Shown here piece after piece: positions 23,030 to 34,663 of a DNA stretch of 64,000 nt. The position numbers and the translations under genes are program-made. The notes under the pieces are model-generated. The model ran no database searches. It was given only the letters and a program-made list of their open reading frames with translations, and was not told the DNA's origin. This DNA is from Peltaster fructicola (lineage: Eukaryota; Ascomycota; Dothideomycetes). The stretch is from positions 1 to 64,000 of the forward strand of contig CP051142.1 of the NCBI GenBank assembly GCA_001592805.2, read 5' to 3'. The stretch's first letter is position 1, and each line of letters begins with the position of its first letter.

Positions 23030-24100
23030 GCATCCATTGGAGGGTTGAACATCTCGTCGACCTGCAGACTCGTTAGCATAACCCTTCTTCGAAGGCCACC
23101 CATCTGTGTGCCTGCAGCGCACCATCGCACTCCTTTGCGACGATCAAGCCAACATCGAGAGAGCATAGCTGGTTCACTATCATCATATGCTTGCTTCAGT
23201 AACGCCAGTCTTTCCGCCAGAAGTGTCAGTGCTTGATCTGTCGCTGTGCAGTGCTCAGCCTTCCACACTGCAGCGCCCGTTCGTCCAGTATATACTGCTC
23301 TTCCTTCTGTCGCTTGTGAACCACACTGGAGTGGCGGAGTTGCGATGTGGAAACAGAAGAGCATTTCGAAGATCAGTCCTGCCTGGATTACAATGTGCAC
23401 ATCAGCCGGATCCTGCTTTGACCTCTTCTGAAGTGCTTCCAAGAAGCCAGCATGATGAAAGATGTGAACACTCTGCTTTGCTTCTCGATGATGTATGCGC
23501 AGGTGGTCTGCAAAGTGATCAGTCTAGACGATCTCAATGCCTGCGATCTATTGAAGAGCAGCGATATCATATAGCCGCTCAAGTCTGACAATAGCGTTCA
23601 GGTGAGGACGGTAGTAATGATCAGCCAGACAGGCTGAAAGCAATCCCGTCTTCCACTCTAGATCGTGCATCGTCAGCAGTCGTGCAGCCAGTCTGAAAGC
23701 AATCCCGTCTTCCACTCTAGATCGTGCATCTTCAGCAGTCGTGCAGCCAGTCTGATCGGCCCAGTAAGCTGTTTGTCAGTACGACCAACATACTTCCCTT
23801 GCATGTGCAGCAGAAGGTCTTCGAACCGTTGCGAAGCTCCAAGGCAAGAGCATCGACGAAATCCTGATGCACCTGCCGGACAGGCACTCCCACGCCCTGC
23901 CAACGAGTCCATACTATGGCGAGGACAGTAGTACGCAAGAACACCGGCCTTGATGGCCTCTCATACAGCAACTCTTGCAGAAGATGTATATCAACATCAT
24001 CATCACGTTCGGTTGTGATGGAGGGTTGCGCCGTGTCAGTCATATCCATCTTGCTCCTCTCTTGCATTGATTCCTGGATCATGCTGGCGCTGACCACCTC
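23030..24100 (-). pseudogene. Relic of the small membrane-protein gene (paralogue of the 30.2-31.3 kb gene)
   Basis: Minus-strand pieces align in order with the intact 332-aa protein. VRQVHQDFVD (about 23.9 kb) matches AGRVHQDIVR. RFEDLLLHMQ...IRLAARLLKMH (23.7-23.85 kb) matches TFEKILLDLQ...IELAARVVTMH. ERLYDIAAL...FADHLRIH...SVHIFHHAGFLEAL (23.44-23.58 kb) matches ERLFDISAL...LAEHLAIH...SVRVFQHATWLNAV, here with two in-frame TAG codons. RLALLKQAYDDSEP and LDRRKGVRW (23.1-23.2 kb) match RLVLLKEAFDDTEP and YDRRKSVQR. The frame is lost several times and the C-terminal membrane segment is not recognisable. Gene order and strand relative to the trypsin-like relic are the same as in the intact module. 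Confidence 0.85.
23628..23758. repeat. Tandem duplication of 59 bp inside the relic
   Basis: The segment beginning caatcccgtcttccactcta at 23,641 repeats at 23,700, 59 bp later. One mismatch is visible over the second unit (gcatcgtc against gcatcttc). The flanking agcca(g)tctgaaag is shared on the left. Near-identity in a region where everything else is strongly diverged points to a recent event. Confidence 0.9.
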
Positions 24101-27100
24101 TTGCATGAACGATGGATCGTCCCCTTTGTAGAGTCTGCGTTGTCGGAGGACTGCGAACGACCTAGGCGATTGCTGAGGTGGCTAGCAAGGCTGACATAGG
24201 AGGTACTGTACTCTCAAGGGGCTGTCGCGTGTGTATGAGGATGGCGATGCTGGATCCTTATTCGTTGCAGGCAGGCTGTGAGCCCGAGCGAGCATGGTGG
24301 TCTCGCTGAGAGTTCGGACATACGCTGAAGTGATCGTAGCTCGTATGGTTGAACGGCTGCCATCGCAGTCTGATGAGGATGCTGAGGAAGGACCTAGAAT
24401 GTTATAGGCTTTGCACCATGCACACAGCCGTGATCGATAGGGATGGTGAGTGTGCTTACCAAGGTTGAGTTCGTGATGCTACTAGCAGTCTGGACAGTCT
24501 CTAGATGCCAACGACAAGTGACATTGGTCAAGCGTTGTCCGTCCTGTTCAGTCGCAACGCTACACATCACGTGTGCTTCTGTATGCTCTGAGTACGCTGG
24601 AAGATGGTGCAGTCGCTTGTTCGAGATCGTGTTGGACTCGCTCGTAGCTTGAACGCTGGCAGACTCGAGCAGAGCCGATGTGACAACAACAGCATGCCTT
24701 TCATGGATCGTATGCGCTGGACAGGCCTCGAGATCGATGGAGGGTGTTGCAGTGTTCTAAGCGAGCTTGTGTCAAATATGCTTGTGACTTGGGTACTAGG
24801 AGGCTTGCGATAAGATGGCGCAGCAAGTGACTCAGGCCTCTGCACGACTTTCAAAGGCTACAGCCCACGATCAATGCAGCCGTACTTGAGAGACGATGAG
24901 TATACTTGAGTCGAGCTTGTGTTGAACGTACTCGCAGCTTTGAGGGTAGCATATACCTTGGAGCGAAGAAGGATTCGTTCTCCAGGGTCGGTCTGCATGT
25001 TTGCGCAAGGCGACAGCCTTTGGTTGATGAGATTGAATGTCTAGCTGATGAAAGATAGTAAATATAGTGAGCTGTACACATTTATTGAGGACTGCGAAGC
25101 CGGAGGTGAGGTCTGTGCGGATGTCACTTCTGTTTTGCAGAGAAACTCTATTCCACATCTTACTCCTTCAATCAGCATGATTGGAAGCCATCGTGACGTG
25201 CAAGAGTTGCGCCACAGTGCGACGATACCACAGGCTCGATCTGCATTCCTACATCGCACCATCGCATCCTCATCGCCTCGATTGCCTCAGGAAAGCAGTC
25301 CTCCATCACGACAGCAAGACGCGTGTCTACACCTTGGGCATGATCGCCATGAGCCTCAAACGCTGCTTCTACCGTCACATATGAGATTCTACCTCGTCGA
25401 CTCATCTCGCACATGTCCTATCGCCCAGACAGTCCACCATAGGCACAAGAAGAGCTGACTCATTGGGAAGGACAAGCACAACTGCTTAATGTCATGATAC
25501 ACCCTCGTCAACGTACTCTATGGCCCGTATACCGCACAGTCAGATGGCCTTGACAGAACCAACGTACTCGCTCGTAAGCATTGTGCATGTCGAGATGCAG
25601 GAGAAGCGGAAGAGGCTGACGAACAAACTATGAGATGTCAGCATTGCTCGCTATTTCAGATTCAATGCCTTGCCCGTATCGTAGGAACACAGGTAAGAGC
25701 TGTAAGATCCTCGATGAGTGTCACGATTCAGGACCCTACATTCCGTTCATTGTTCTGTTCGCTCTTACTCATCTCGAGACACAGGCGGAGATGGAGAGTC
25801 GGCCATTCGCACCACTAGATGCAGCAGCTTCGTGAGCGCACGACCTTCAGCGAGGATAGAGTGAGCACCTCTTTATCCTAACATCACACCTTCTCTCTTC
25901 CGTTGGTAACATTGGTGATATCACATGCCGAAGACGAATCGAAGACACCTCTACATGGCGGAGTTCCCAAGCATCAATGAGTACATGGCGCTGTGAACAC
26001 GCGCAGGCCAATACTGCTTGACGATTGGCGACGACCGCATTACACAACAACAGCCGCACTGGCTCACACATCACGACTACTCCTCAAATGCTCGTGGACG
26101 ATTTAATGAAAGCAATATGGTCAAGAGCAGGACATAGCAGTTGCACGAACGATACACAGACGGCATCAGCGTGAAGTGCATACATGAAGGAGGAGAGGAC
26201 AGCTACAGCATCAACGTCTCGTAGGAGCAACTCCTTCACTGCGCTGCTACTTCGCAGGCATCAACACGAGTTCATTGCAAAACCAAGAGAAGCATCGATC
26301 ACACACCGTCAGTGGTAGTCATACTGTCAGAAAGACAGATATCCAGCAACTAGAGGCAAGGTGCTATCATCGAAGACCCATAGGCCGAGCATAGACTCCA
26401 CATGCAGCAACATTACACGCACATGGGCAGCAACACCATCTCTCTCAAGCAAACACGACTGCCTCAATTGGACAGATATCGGCAGTGTAGTTGTCACAAA
26501 GACAGGCATGTTGCCTCTTACACACAGACGGCTATACTAGAGTCAACGTACCAGAAATATCGTCCTCAACGTACGAACGTAGCCTATACATCAATAGGAG
26601 GGTCGACAGCTCAGAGACAGCGATGTCGTCCTTCTATCGCACTCAATCTGCCTCTGTGTCTGGGACTGCAATCGGGTGTCCGCCTCAGCTCGGTCGCCCG
26701 TCTTTGCAACATCTAGAGCGCTAGTATGGCCCCTCGATTCACTCCATCAGATCTGTCACAAGGCCTCGTCTCGCTTATCCTTCATCCCATGCTCACAGAA
26801 TCCAGCAGAGCATCTGTTCTGTACAGGACTACTGGCCATCTGTCGGTGGTCGAAGTGCCTCGCAAGGCTTACAGACAGCGTATTACACCTACAAAGCTCC
26901 TATAAGCATCGGAGCACCAGCAACAATCCGCCATGCAAGGAAAGAGCATGAATACAAGGAGTATACTCAAGTCGTCGCTCGCTAGACTGTCAGTCTAACA
27001 GAAGCATAGAACCTGTCGCCACAACTATACATTCGCCCTGCAGGCACAGCTCTTGAGACTCCATGGGACGCCTTCAATGCTCGTCTACTCCCGCTGCTTG

Positions 27101-28315
27101 TACAGACGTCGACCTCTTCATACCTGGCCACTGACGAGCAGTACAAAGCCACTGATTCGCAAGACGGCTACTTGCTCTTCTGACAAGGTGACTGAGAGCA
27201 TTCTAATCACAGTCGTTGCACTAGACCGTAGTCGTGGACGGCACGACCTCGACGACGATGATGGTTTCTCTGACCTTCCACAATGGACTAGATGTCGTGG
27301 CGCACATATACTTCGTCCCTGGCATGTCAGCTTACTCTTGACAACTGCATAGAGCACAGCTGTCGACGAGACGAAGTTTGTGATCATATCCGTGGGCTCG
27401 ATGGATCGAGGACTCAGTGCATCATACCACCACAACCACCACGACCACTGGTCGCGATCATCGTCTCTAGTACCGTCATATCGTCCACGCCATTGGCTTC
27501 TCTGCGTATCTCCAATCACCTCTTGCTCGGGACAAGGCAGTGAGCATTGTCACAGACAGCATGATCAACACTATGGAGGGCCTGGACCTGGCAAGCACGG
27601 ATTCAGCGTATGTAAAGCATCATCCCAATGCTATACTATCTCTGAAGACTGTCGAATGCAGCCGTGGAGCCAATGCGGACCATGCAGCTGCTGGAGAGGT
27701 CAGACGGTGCAAGAGGAGTACCGTCTGCCTCGCGTGCTGCTATCTGGGCCTGGCATCGATCAACGGATCGATATCCTCTGACACCTCTGAGCTCACTCCA
27801 TTTGATCATGCAAATCGTATCCCATGTATTACTTTCATTCCTGCATATACTTGGGCCCATTCTTCAGCTTCGCATCTTGCTACTCCTCTCTGTAAAGCTT
27901 CAGGTCTGGCCCTCAATGACAAGCGACAACACAGTGCCGCTGCCTGCAATGTCCTGTACCAAGGCGAGATCATCATTAGTATGAAGACATTTACCCTCTA
28001 GCTGACTCTGCTGGAGCGTCCGGACAATCCACATCCACTATCGTAGGTGCGAGTGGTTGTCCAGAGCCTGAGTAATGCATGCCTATGCTTCCTAGGTCCG
28101 ATAGCAGAAGCCAATGGACATATGGCGTCGATCTCGCAGTGTACTCATAGTACTTCATTCAGCAATACCAACGTCGCTGTCGTGACCACTTCGTTCGGGT
28201 TCCTTGTCTTTTTGGCCTAGTGAAACATGCAACCTTGGCGTGTCGTCCAGTCTCCTCTGCTCCCTTGCAGCCTTTTGGTCATGACCGATGAGGTACAGTC
28301 GTGGCATGTCATACT
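24101..28315. other. Subtelomeric DNA without recognisable intact genes
   Basis: A phrase like gagcttgtgttgaac.tactcgcagctt recurs near 24,630, 24,762 and 24,908, spacings of about 130-150, so a relative of the 155-bp satellite may continue here. From about 27.5 to 28.0 kb the plus strand has overlapping open frames of about 100-150 codons. One includes a hydrophobic stretch (IMQIVSHVLLSFLHILGPI) resembling a transmembrane helix. I could not tie it to a family and do not call a gene. Nothing else was recognised. Confidence 0.45.
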
Positions 28316-29941
28316 CTAGTAAGCGCTCATTTCCCGGATCCACCTCGTTGCTCGACCGCCAGCCTGCACCACGGTCCACGACTGGAGAGAATGGGTTTCC
28401 TGATCCGATGAAGCCTTTCTTGTGGCTGTAAGCTGACGACGATGTGAACAGCCCACCGCGCTTATGGTCCCCAAGTCAGATCGCCACCCATTGAACCCCA
28501 ATCTATTCGAGTGAAAGCGTCCAGTATCGTTGTCAGCCGCACGCAACTCGTCTTGGTCACTGCCAGGCGCCTCTTCGTTGTGGAACCAAATCGAATCCAT
28601 GATTGCAGCCTGGACAGGTCCGAATCTTTCGTCGATATCCTCGCAGGTCCAGCATGAAGGCATGACCAGGACGCGCCCCGTCTCTGCATCGCCAGCGACT
28701 ACGTGGCCCCATATCTGGCAGCTTTGACGACTAGCTACCCACAGACCAGAGTCTCCAGGGCGTAACGGGGAGGTGGTCTCTCCGTATGGATGTGGAGCGA
28801 AGATCCAGATATGCTGTACAGCAGGTTCGTCAGCCTGTTTCATGATGATAGAACCAGGCAAGAAGCGTCCACTCAGGATGCCTCGATCTGGTAATTCGAT
28901 GAACATGTCGATGGACGATGGTGGCGGAAAGAGCGTTTGGATAGCTTCAGACACTCGACCCTCCCTTTTAGATGCCATCGTGGCATCTTGCAGTTTCGTC
29001 GGCAGTCTTGCGAATGTATAGTGGGTACCATACACGGTGTCACTGCGTGCAATCATCGTCCGAGGAATCGGAACAAGGGCATAGTCGAGATGTAGAGGGC
29101 CGCAGAGGATCTCTAACTCTTCACTAAGCCATCCTACGACTTCGACGAAGCGAGATGGGTCATAGTCGTCTTGAAAAGGATTGCCCTTCAATTCTGGTTT
29201 CAAGCGGCATTGCAGGTGATCTTGTTCGTCATCCTCGAACAGTTCTGCCAGTGCATCGCCCTCACCGGACAGACACTCTTCGCTGACGCTGTCGAAGGGC
29301 GATTCACCAGTCAAGACATGTGCTGAAGTGAAGAAGTATGGTTCTCCTTTAACGAGCACAGGTCCTGATAACGTCCCGATACTCAGATTCGTGGCTGTAA
29401 CTCGGATAATAGAAGGCAACTTGCCCTTGGCACTCATCAATATCTTGAGTCCATGTGTCGAGATCTTATGCTTGCCACATGTCAGAGCTAGTGCTCTCGG
29501 TTGTTGCAGTGCTGGGTCTCGGACCATCTCGCAGAAAAGGAACGTCGAATACTCCTTCTGGTCGATCACATTCTCCTCTTTCAACAGGCGTAATGCTTTC
29601 CTTCGAGTCGGCTTGTCGCCGCCCCAGATGATGACCGTAGGTCGTGCTTTTGTTTTGACCTTGCCACAAACATGACAAACAATGCAGACAGTCGCCGCAA
29701 ATTGCTGATCTGACAGGAACTGGACGATGTAGGTCTGCAAAGCCTCCCACAGACGAAGTGCTGGTCCGCGAAGAGCCCAGCAATACACCTTGCCTGTGTC
29801 GGCCAGCAGAGGACCAATCGAATCATCAGTACAGTAGTCTGTGGCCGGCAGGACATGGCTGGACACTCTCTGGATGAAGGACAAGCGCTGTGTCAGCGGC
29901 TCTTCGACCATGGTTGTCGAAGGATTCGTTGTCGATGCCAT
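28316..29941 (-). CDS. Uncharacterised protein with a trypsin-like serine protease fold
   Basis: A single-exon frame of 541 aa. The frame is open 63 codons further upstream, but the ATG at 29,941 begins a plausible cytosolic N-terminus (MASTTNPSTTMVEE) and I prefer it. The N-terminal 180 residues hold a CxxCxxC motif (C86, C89, C92) of unknown role. The C-terminal part has the marks of a chymotrypsin-like domain: His in TSAHVLTG (H208), Asp in HLDYALVPI (D286) and Ser in GDSGLWV (S398), followed by IWGHVVAGDAETG as the substrate-side strand. No signal peptide or membrane segment is seen, so it is probably intracellular. Proteins of this layout recur as uncharacterised genes in Pezizomycotina (from memory, unsearched). 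It lies 300 bp downstream of a membrane-protein gene on the same strand, and the pair is repeated as relics at 19.8-24.1 kb. The protease activity is inferred from the triad only. Confidence 0.82.
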   Translation of the reverse strand: MASTTNPSTTMVEEPLTQRLSFIQRVSSHVLPATDYCTDDSIGPLLADTGKVYCWALRGPALRLWEALQTYIVQFLSDQQFAATVCIVCHVCGKVKTKARPTVIIWGGDKPTRRKALRLLKEENVIDQKEYSTFLFCEMVRDPALQQPRALALTCGKHKISTHGLKILMSAKGKLPSIIRVTATNLSIGTLSGPVLVKGEPYFFTSAHVLTGESPFDSVSEECLSGEGDALAELFEDDEQDHLQCRLKPELKGNPFQDDYDPSRFVEVVGWLSEELEILCGPLHLDYALVPIPRTMIARSDTVYGTHYTFARLPTKLQDATMASKREGRVSEAIQTLFPPPSSIDMFIELPDRGILSGRFLPGSIIMKQADEPAVQHIWIFAPHPYGETTSPLRPGDSGLWVASRQSCQIWGHVVAGDAETGRVLVMPSCWTCEDIDERFGPVQAAIMDSIWFHNEEAPGSDQDELRAADNDTGRFHSNRLGFNGWRSDLGTISAVGCSHRRQLTATRKASSDQETHSLQSWTVVQAGGRATRWIREMSAY

Positions 29942-30240
29942 ACTGATGCACCGTAGAAGAACCCAGGTTTGCAAGTGGTGATCGCGCTTATAGATGTGCC
30001 ATGTATCATGATATGGAAAGCGTGCAGACTGCCAGGTTAGCTGCGCCTCCGCGGGCGGCTTGTAGCTCTCCTGCATGTGCAGGGATAAGACCGGTGAGGC
30101 TGAGAGACGAATCGAGGACTGCACTGCCACGAAGCTTGTTCTCGCTCATGACACGGAGTGTTGACAACGCAAGGCTACGACGAGCTTGATGTGCTGTTGA
30201 CGCATGCGTCCAAGAGCTGATCTGTCATCGCGACACAGCA

Positions 30241-31277
30241 TCACCGAGGATAGTACGCTTTGTACACTTGCAGAGCGCCCTCGATACTCTGCACCAGCCC
30301 GAAGAACACCGTAAGGACAAGAACAAGGACAGCAACCCAGAACGTCGACCTCTGTACACTCTTCCTCCGATCATACCACCACTCTTTGAGCGTGACAGGC
30401 TCCGTGTCGTCGAAGGCTTCCTTCAACAGCACCAGTCGATCATGCCAATAGTGGAAACTCTCGATATGTCGATCTTCAGGAGACAGCCTTCGTATTGAAA
30501 GCATCCCTTGATCACTTGGATGCTCATGCTGTTTTGACTTCTTTTTGAACCACTTCACCACCGCTGGTCGACGAGAAGGTAGCAGTAGTGCAAGCGTATC
30601 CAGTGTCTCGTCAATGAAGCCAACAGGAAACAGCTCCCTGCTCAGTCAGCGATGTCTGCATACTCTGAAACATACTTATTGACAGCATTCAACCAAGTAG
30701 CATGCTGAAACACTCTCACACTGTGCTTGTCTCCAAGATCGTGAATCGCCAGGTGCTCTGCAAGGTTCGATGTCCATTCAAGCTTGAAGCCAGCAACTCT
30801 TTCAAGCGCTGAGATGTCAAAGAGTCGCTCGAACTTGACCTCGCCGAGCTCAGGATCTTTGTAGAACGCTTCTAGGGCATCAGATAGTCGACCAGTTGTC
30901 CAATCGAGTCTCCGTTGTCCAGACGCACTCGTCTTCCACCTGCCGACCTCATGCATTGTGACAACTCTTGCTGCAAGCTCAATAGTCTGCACGAGAGCTG
31001 TGTCTGACACTCCAGGATGCGTCTCTTGCAGGTCTAGCAGGATCTTTTCGAAGGTATTGGTCTTGAGTTGGGCTACAAGACGTACGATATCTTGATGGAC
31101 ACGCCCAGCTATGTGCTTGGTCGATTCTGCAGCTGCTTCTTCGCATAGTCGGGCATAGACCGAAAGGTAGGCATCGAGGTGTTCGCTTCCGCGATCGAGG
31201 AGGGCATGGGAGAGGTAGCTATCGGTACGACTGTCTCTGTGCTCCAAGATCGAGCACTCTGCTGGTGTGTTAGCCAT
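30241..31277 (-). CDS. Uncharacterised fungal protein with C-terminal membrane segment
   Basis: Two exons, 31,277-30,676 and 30,637-30,241, joined across a 38-nt intron (donor GTATGT, branch GCTGAC, acceptor CAG). The product is 332 aa. Splicing restores the block NKELFPVGFIDETLDTLALL, which is otherwise split over two frames, a strong sign that the intron is real. The first ATG (31,277) is used; the frame extends four codons upstream only through a GTG. The N-terminal two thirds look helical and soluble. After RLVLLKEAFDDTEP and WWYDRRKSVQ comes one strongly hydrophobic helix (VAVLVLVLTVFFGLVQ) and a short tail ending YKAYYPR. I know this layout from many uncharacterised Dothideomycete proteins; no function is established. 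Its gene precedes the trypsin-like gene on the same strand in both copies of the module. Confidence 0.87.
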
Positions 31278-34200
31278 GTTGAAGCTCACCTCGAACTACA
31301 AGCTGTTGAGCGACAAGTTCTCAGGCTGCTGCAATGCTAAGCGCTGCATTGCTCAGCCTCGCAAGCGCCAGTGCGCCGGCCTCTCGCATGACATGGCGTC
31401 AACGATGCAGGTATGCCAAAGGCTATGAGGCCTAGTGAGGAAGTGTATGTCGAAGCGTCAATAGCAGGATGTTGAAAGAATGATAGATTTGCAAACGCTA
31501 GATGGAAGGAAGGCGCCATTCCGGAGGTGGATGTGCGAAGTTTGTTTACTTACACAACAACTACGACAACCTCTTCCGAGGTCGCGTCATGTTCCTACAG
31601 AACGCCTTCGAAGCTCACATCTGCTGGAGACATCCTGGCGAAGACGGTACAGAAGTCTCGCAAGCCATGATGTTCGCGCGTTCGCCAACAACGACGATGC
31701 TCGCATCGCAATGCTCACGAGCAACGAGTACCACTTGTTGTCATCCCGCCATCGCTCTGAGGCCATAGCAGCACCAGCCTTCCTCGTTCCGAGCGTCATC
31801 ACCTTCAGTTGCATCCTCGTTGTCGCACAAGACCTTAAGCCGGTCGGGAAGCTCAAGAGGAGTCGAGACGTCGAGGAGTGAGAGAAGCGCATAAATGCTA
31901 CAACGGCGTCAAGCTGCTATGACACACAGCCTACAAGCCATCGGCCTTGTAGAGTCTGTCCGCGCAAGGTCATGCTGTTTGAGTAGTACGCCTGGCGAAA
32001 TGCTAGCATCGATGACAAGCATCATATGGCGAAGGTGAGGATATTCGATTCACAATCTCTACTCCATCTTACAACCTGTTTTTACGATGTGTCACTATTC
32101 ATCACACCAAGAGTACTGAACAGGAGCTGCATAGAACAAAGGACAAGGTCACAGTCATGGCACGTACATACAGGAGACGAATACATCTCACATAGTGAAC
32201 AACCACGTTTGCGATCACAAGCCAAGGTCGAGGATAGCTTCACCTCCTTCTTACAGTAAGGCAGGTTGCAGAGCGTTGAACAGCACCATTGTACTGCCAT
32301 AGCACGTCCGCATTGATGCCAGCAGTCCGAACATCAGCATGCTCACTGGTAAGCACAGTTCAACCACTGCCAGTGAGGACTCTTCGCAAACGATGGGCGG
32401 ACAGCGACGACGACCTCCGCACACCTCCATCTGTGCCGGCGACCTGTGTCAAGAACAGCATCACTGCAACAAGATACAAGAAGCCTCTGCGAATGACGAC
32501 ATGGACTGCGACATTCGTGTGTTGTAACCGTGGGTCAGACAGCAGAATACCAAGGCCGCAGCAGCTGCCATGACCACAGGAGCACAAGTGCCGGTGTGGA
32601 AATAGTAGAGGTTTCACACGAAGCTGTCGACGACGCTACGCTTCGTGGAATACTCCTAAAGGCTTCACGAGTCTCTAGTCAACAGACGAGAACACCTCAC
32701 GACTCTCTAGGACGACACTAGCATCAGGTGATGGGTGTTGGGCTGCAAGACCTTGTCAACAACAAGACTGTGCTTCATCGTCAACTCAATATAGTGGTCC
32801 AAGTCTGCAGCTGGGCCTAGCCACCGTGAGGCAAGAGACCTTGCTATATCATGCCCTTCTCTGCAATTGGCATATGGGCAGGCTTGATTCATCTCTCAGG
32901 CAACCGCCTTTTGGTCACTCCGGTTCAGCGGCTTTGATCAAGCACAGAGCGAACGCATGGAATCTGACCTTACAACTTCATCTACTTCATCAGAGAATCG
33001 TTCAGCTGCAGTATACCAGGACCACGTCAGATGTGCTCCTCACAACCGAGCATACATTGGACGAGGTCGTCTGTATGACTGCTCAATGGACGTGGGTCAT
33101 GCTGGTCAGATTCGCAGTCATGACTGAATACCGCAGAAGCAGAGAACTTTCTCTCCCAAAGACGACCATGGGAAAGGAAGTCACTCGATCACTACACTCC
33201 CTTTCGAATGAGTCCCTCCCGAAAGGGACGATGAAGACGCAATCACTCGGGACTCACCTGAACAGCTCAGCTGTGGTCAGGTCACTGTCAAGAGCTCAGC
33301 TCAGGCGGTGAGCTCTCGGAGCTCTCTCGCGGTTTCCACGATCACTCATGCTGGCTTCATGATACTTCTCGACGTTGAACCATACATTTATGACACCTTC
33401 AGGCTATCGCTGAACAGCATTCTTGAATCAGCTACAGGGCTAAAGATCAGCCTGTGATCATTTACTAGAGCCTTGCGATGGTCAAGCACATACCAGAGGA
33501 TGGCACTGCAAACTGAAGATCGGCACCACCTAAGCATCACAGGCATGTGGTTTATGAGGACTCTTCACTCGTCAAAGCTATCAGAGAGCTACTGCAGCTC
33601 CTCCCAGCATGACGACCATACGCTGGCTGTCAACGCCCTGAGACTGTGCCATCACTTGTACTGACCACAGCTCGAAGGACAATGTCGTAATAAATCTACA
33701 TTACAGCACAATCACCCACGATCACACTGCTTGATACCAACGAGAGGCAATGCGAAAGGTGGCACGCAACACGACATGGCCTTCGCTGCTACGTCACGGC
33801 CTTCCTAGGTTCACGCATCAGTACACGCTGAAGAGCGACTCGGCGACCACCTCTCAACCTGACGACCCTTTGTGGCACGTTGTGCTCAAGATGCGCTCAT
33901 AACGGCATGATGCTGGGACTGGCAGCTAGCAGCCGCTAGATGAGCATTGCAGCTGTGCAGACAATGTAACAACTACGACCATGCACTCGCTCGCCTCTCA
34001 AGCAAGCAGATCGACTTCCACCAGCAACAACGCCGACAACGAGCTCTGCGGGCTGAAGTGCTCATTGGGTACACTCTTCACTAGACATGGCTGCTCACTC
34101 ACTTCAAATCGCTCGAGAGAAAAAAGTTGAGGGTATCTATACGCTTGTCTAAAAGCTACGCCGTCAGCTCACATTTGCTATGCCACCTCTGAGACACACG

Positions 34201-34663
34201 GACGACAGATCTGAAACCTGATGGAGATACTTCATAGTAGCTTTGTGATCCTGGAGGTCATCCTTGACGGGATGCTGCAGTAACTGACTGGTCTCAAGCT
34301 GCTGTACAGACCAGGACACTGAAACAATCGCAGCATCGTTGGGCCACAGACCTGGCACATCGCCCGCCCTCATGCCAGGCTCTGATCTTGGGGCTATCGA
34401 TACCACCCAAGAGCGGCTGAACAGGCACTCAAGAAGCTGGTCGATACGAGGAGTGTCTGTGGTGTGTACACCTTCAAGGACAATTCGAAGGCTCGAAGAC
34501 TGGCGATGGCGATGGTGAGTCCGTCTCGCTATGTGGCATCGTAATCGCTGAAGCACCATCCTGTCGCATCAAGCTCGCAGACCACATCTCGCATTCATCT
34601 CTGACTGCTCACAAACGCTGAACCCGGATCGTGATGTTTCAAAACAATGCAATGCAAGATACA
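31278..34663. other. Gene-poor region
   Basis: No convincing gene. A minus-strand stretch at 34.2-34.56 kb translates to LLECLFSRSWVV followed by AGDVPGLWPNDA, faintly like the middle of a HET domain, but too weak to call. Open frames at 31.5-31.9 and 32.8-33.3 kb (up to 161 codons) match nothing I know. An inverted repeat lies at 33,199-33,229. Confidence 0.45.
33199..33229. repeat. Inverted repeat with two alternative stems
   Basis: CCCTTTCG (33,199-33,206) pairs with CGAAAGGG (33,220-33,227). Alternatively GTCCCT (33,212-33,217) pairs with AGGGAC (33,224-33,229). The two stems exclude each other. TCACTCG also occurs on both sides, at about 33,181 and 33,243. No surrounding gene gives it a role. 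Confidence 0.55.

Noticed and set aside
96-28000. Search by eye for transposable elements, telomere-linked helicase genes and CRISPR arrays
   Set aside because: No transposase, reverse transcriptase or helicase motif and no regular short repeats with unique spacers were seen; the repeats present are satellites and minisatellites.
27540-28001. Plus-strand frames with a transmembrane-like helix before the trypsin-like gene
   Set aside because: Frames overlap and switch, no splice set joins them, and no family is recognised; possibly another relic.
34164-34559. Minus-strand stretch faintly like the middle of a HET domain (LFSRSWVV, AGDVPGLW)
   Set aside because: Only two short blocks fit, no other HET motif is nearby, and I cannot separate it from chance without a profile search.
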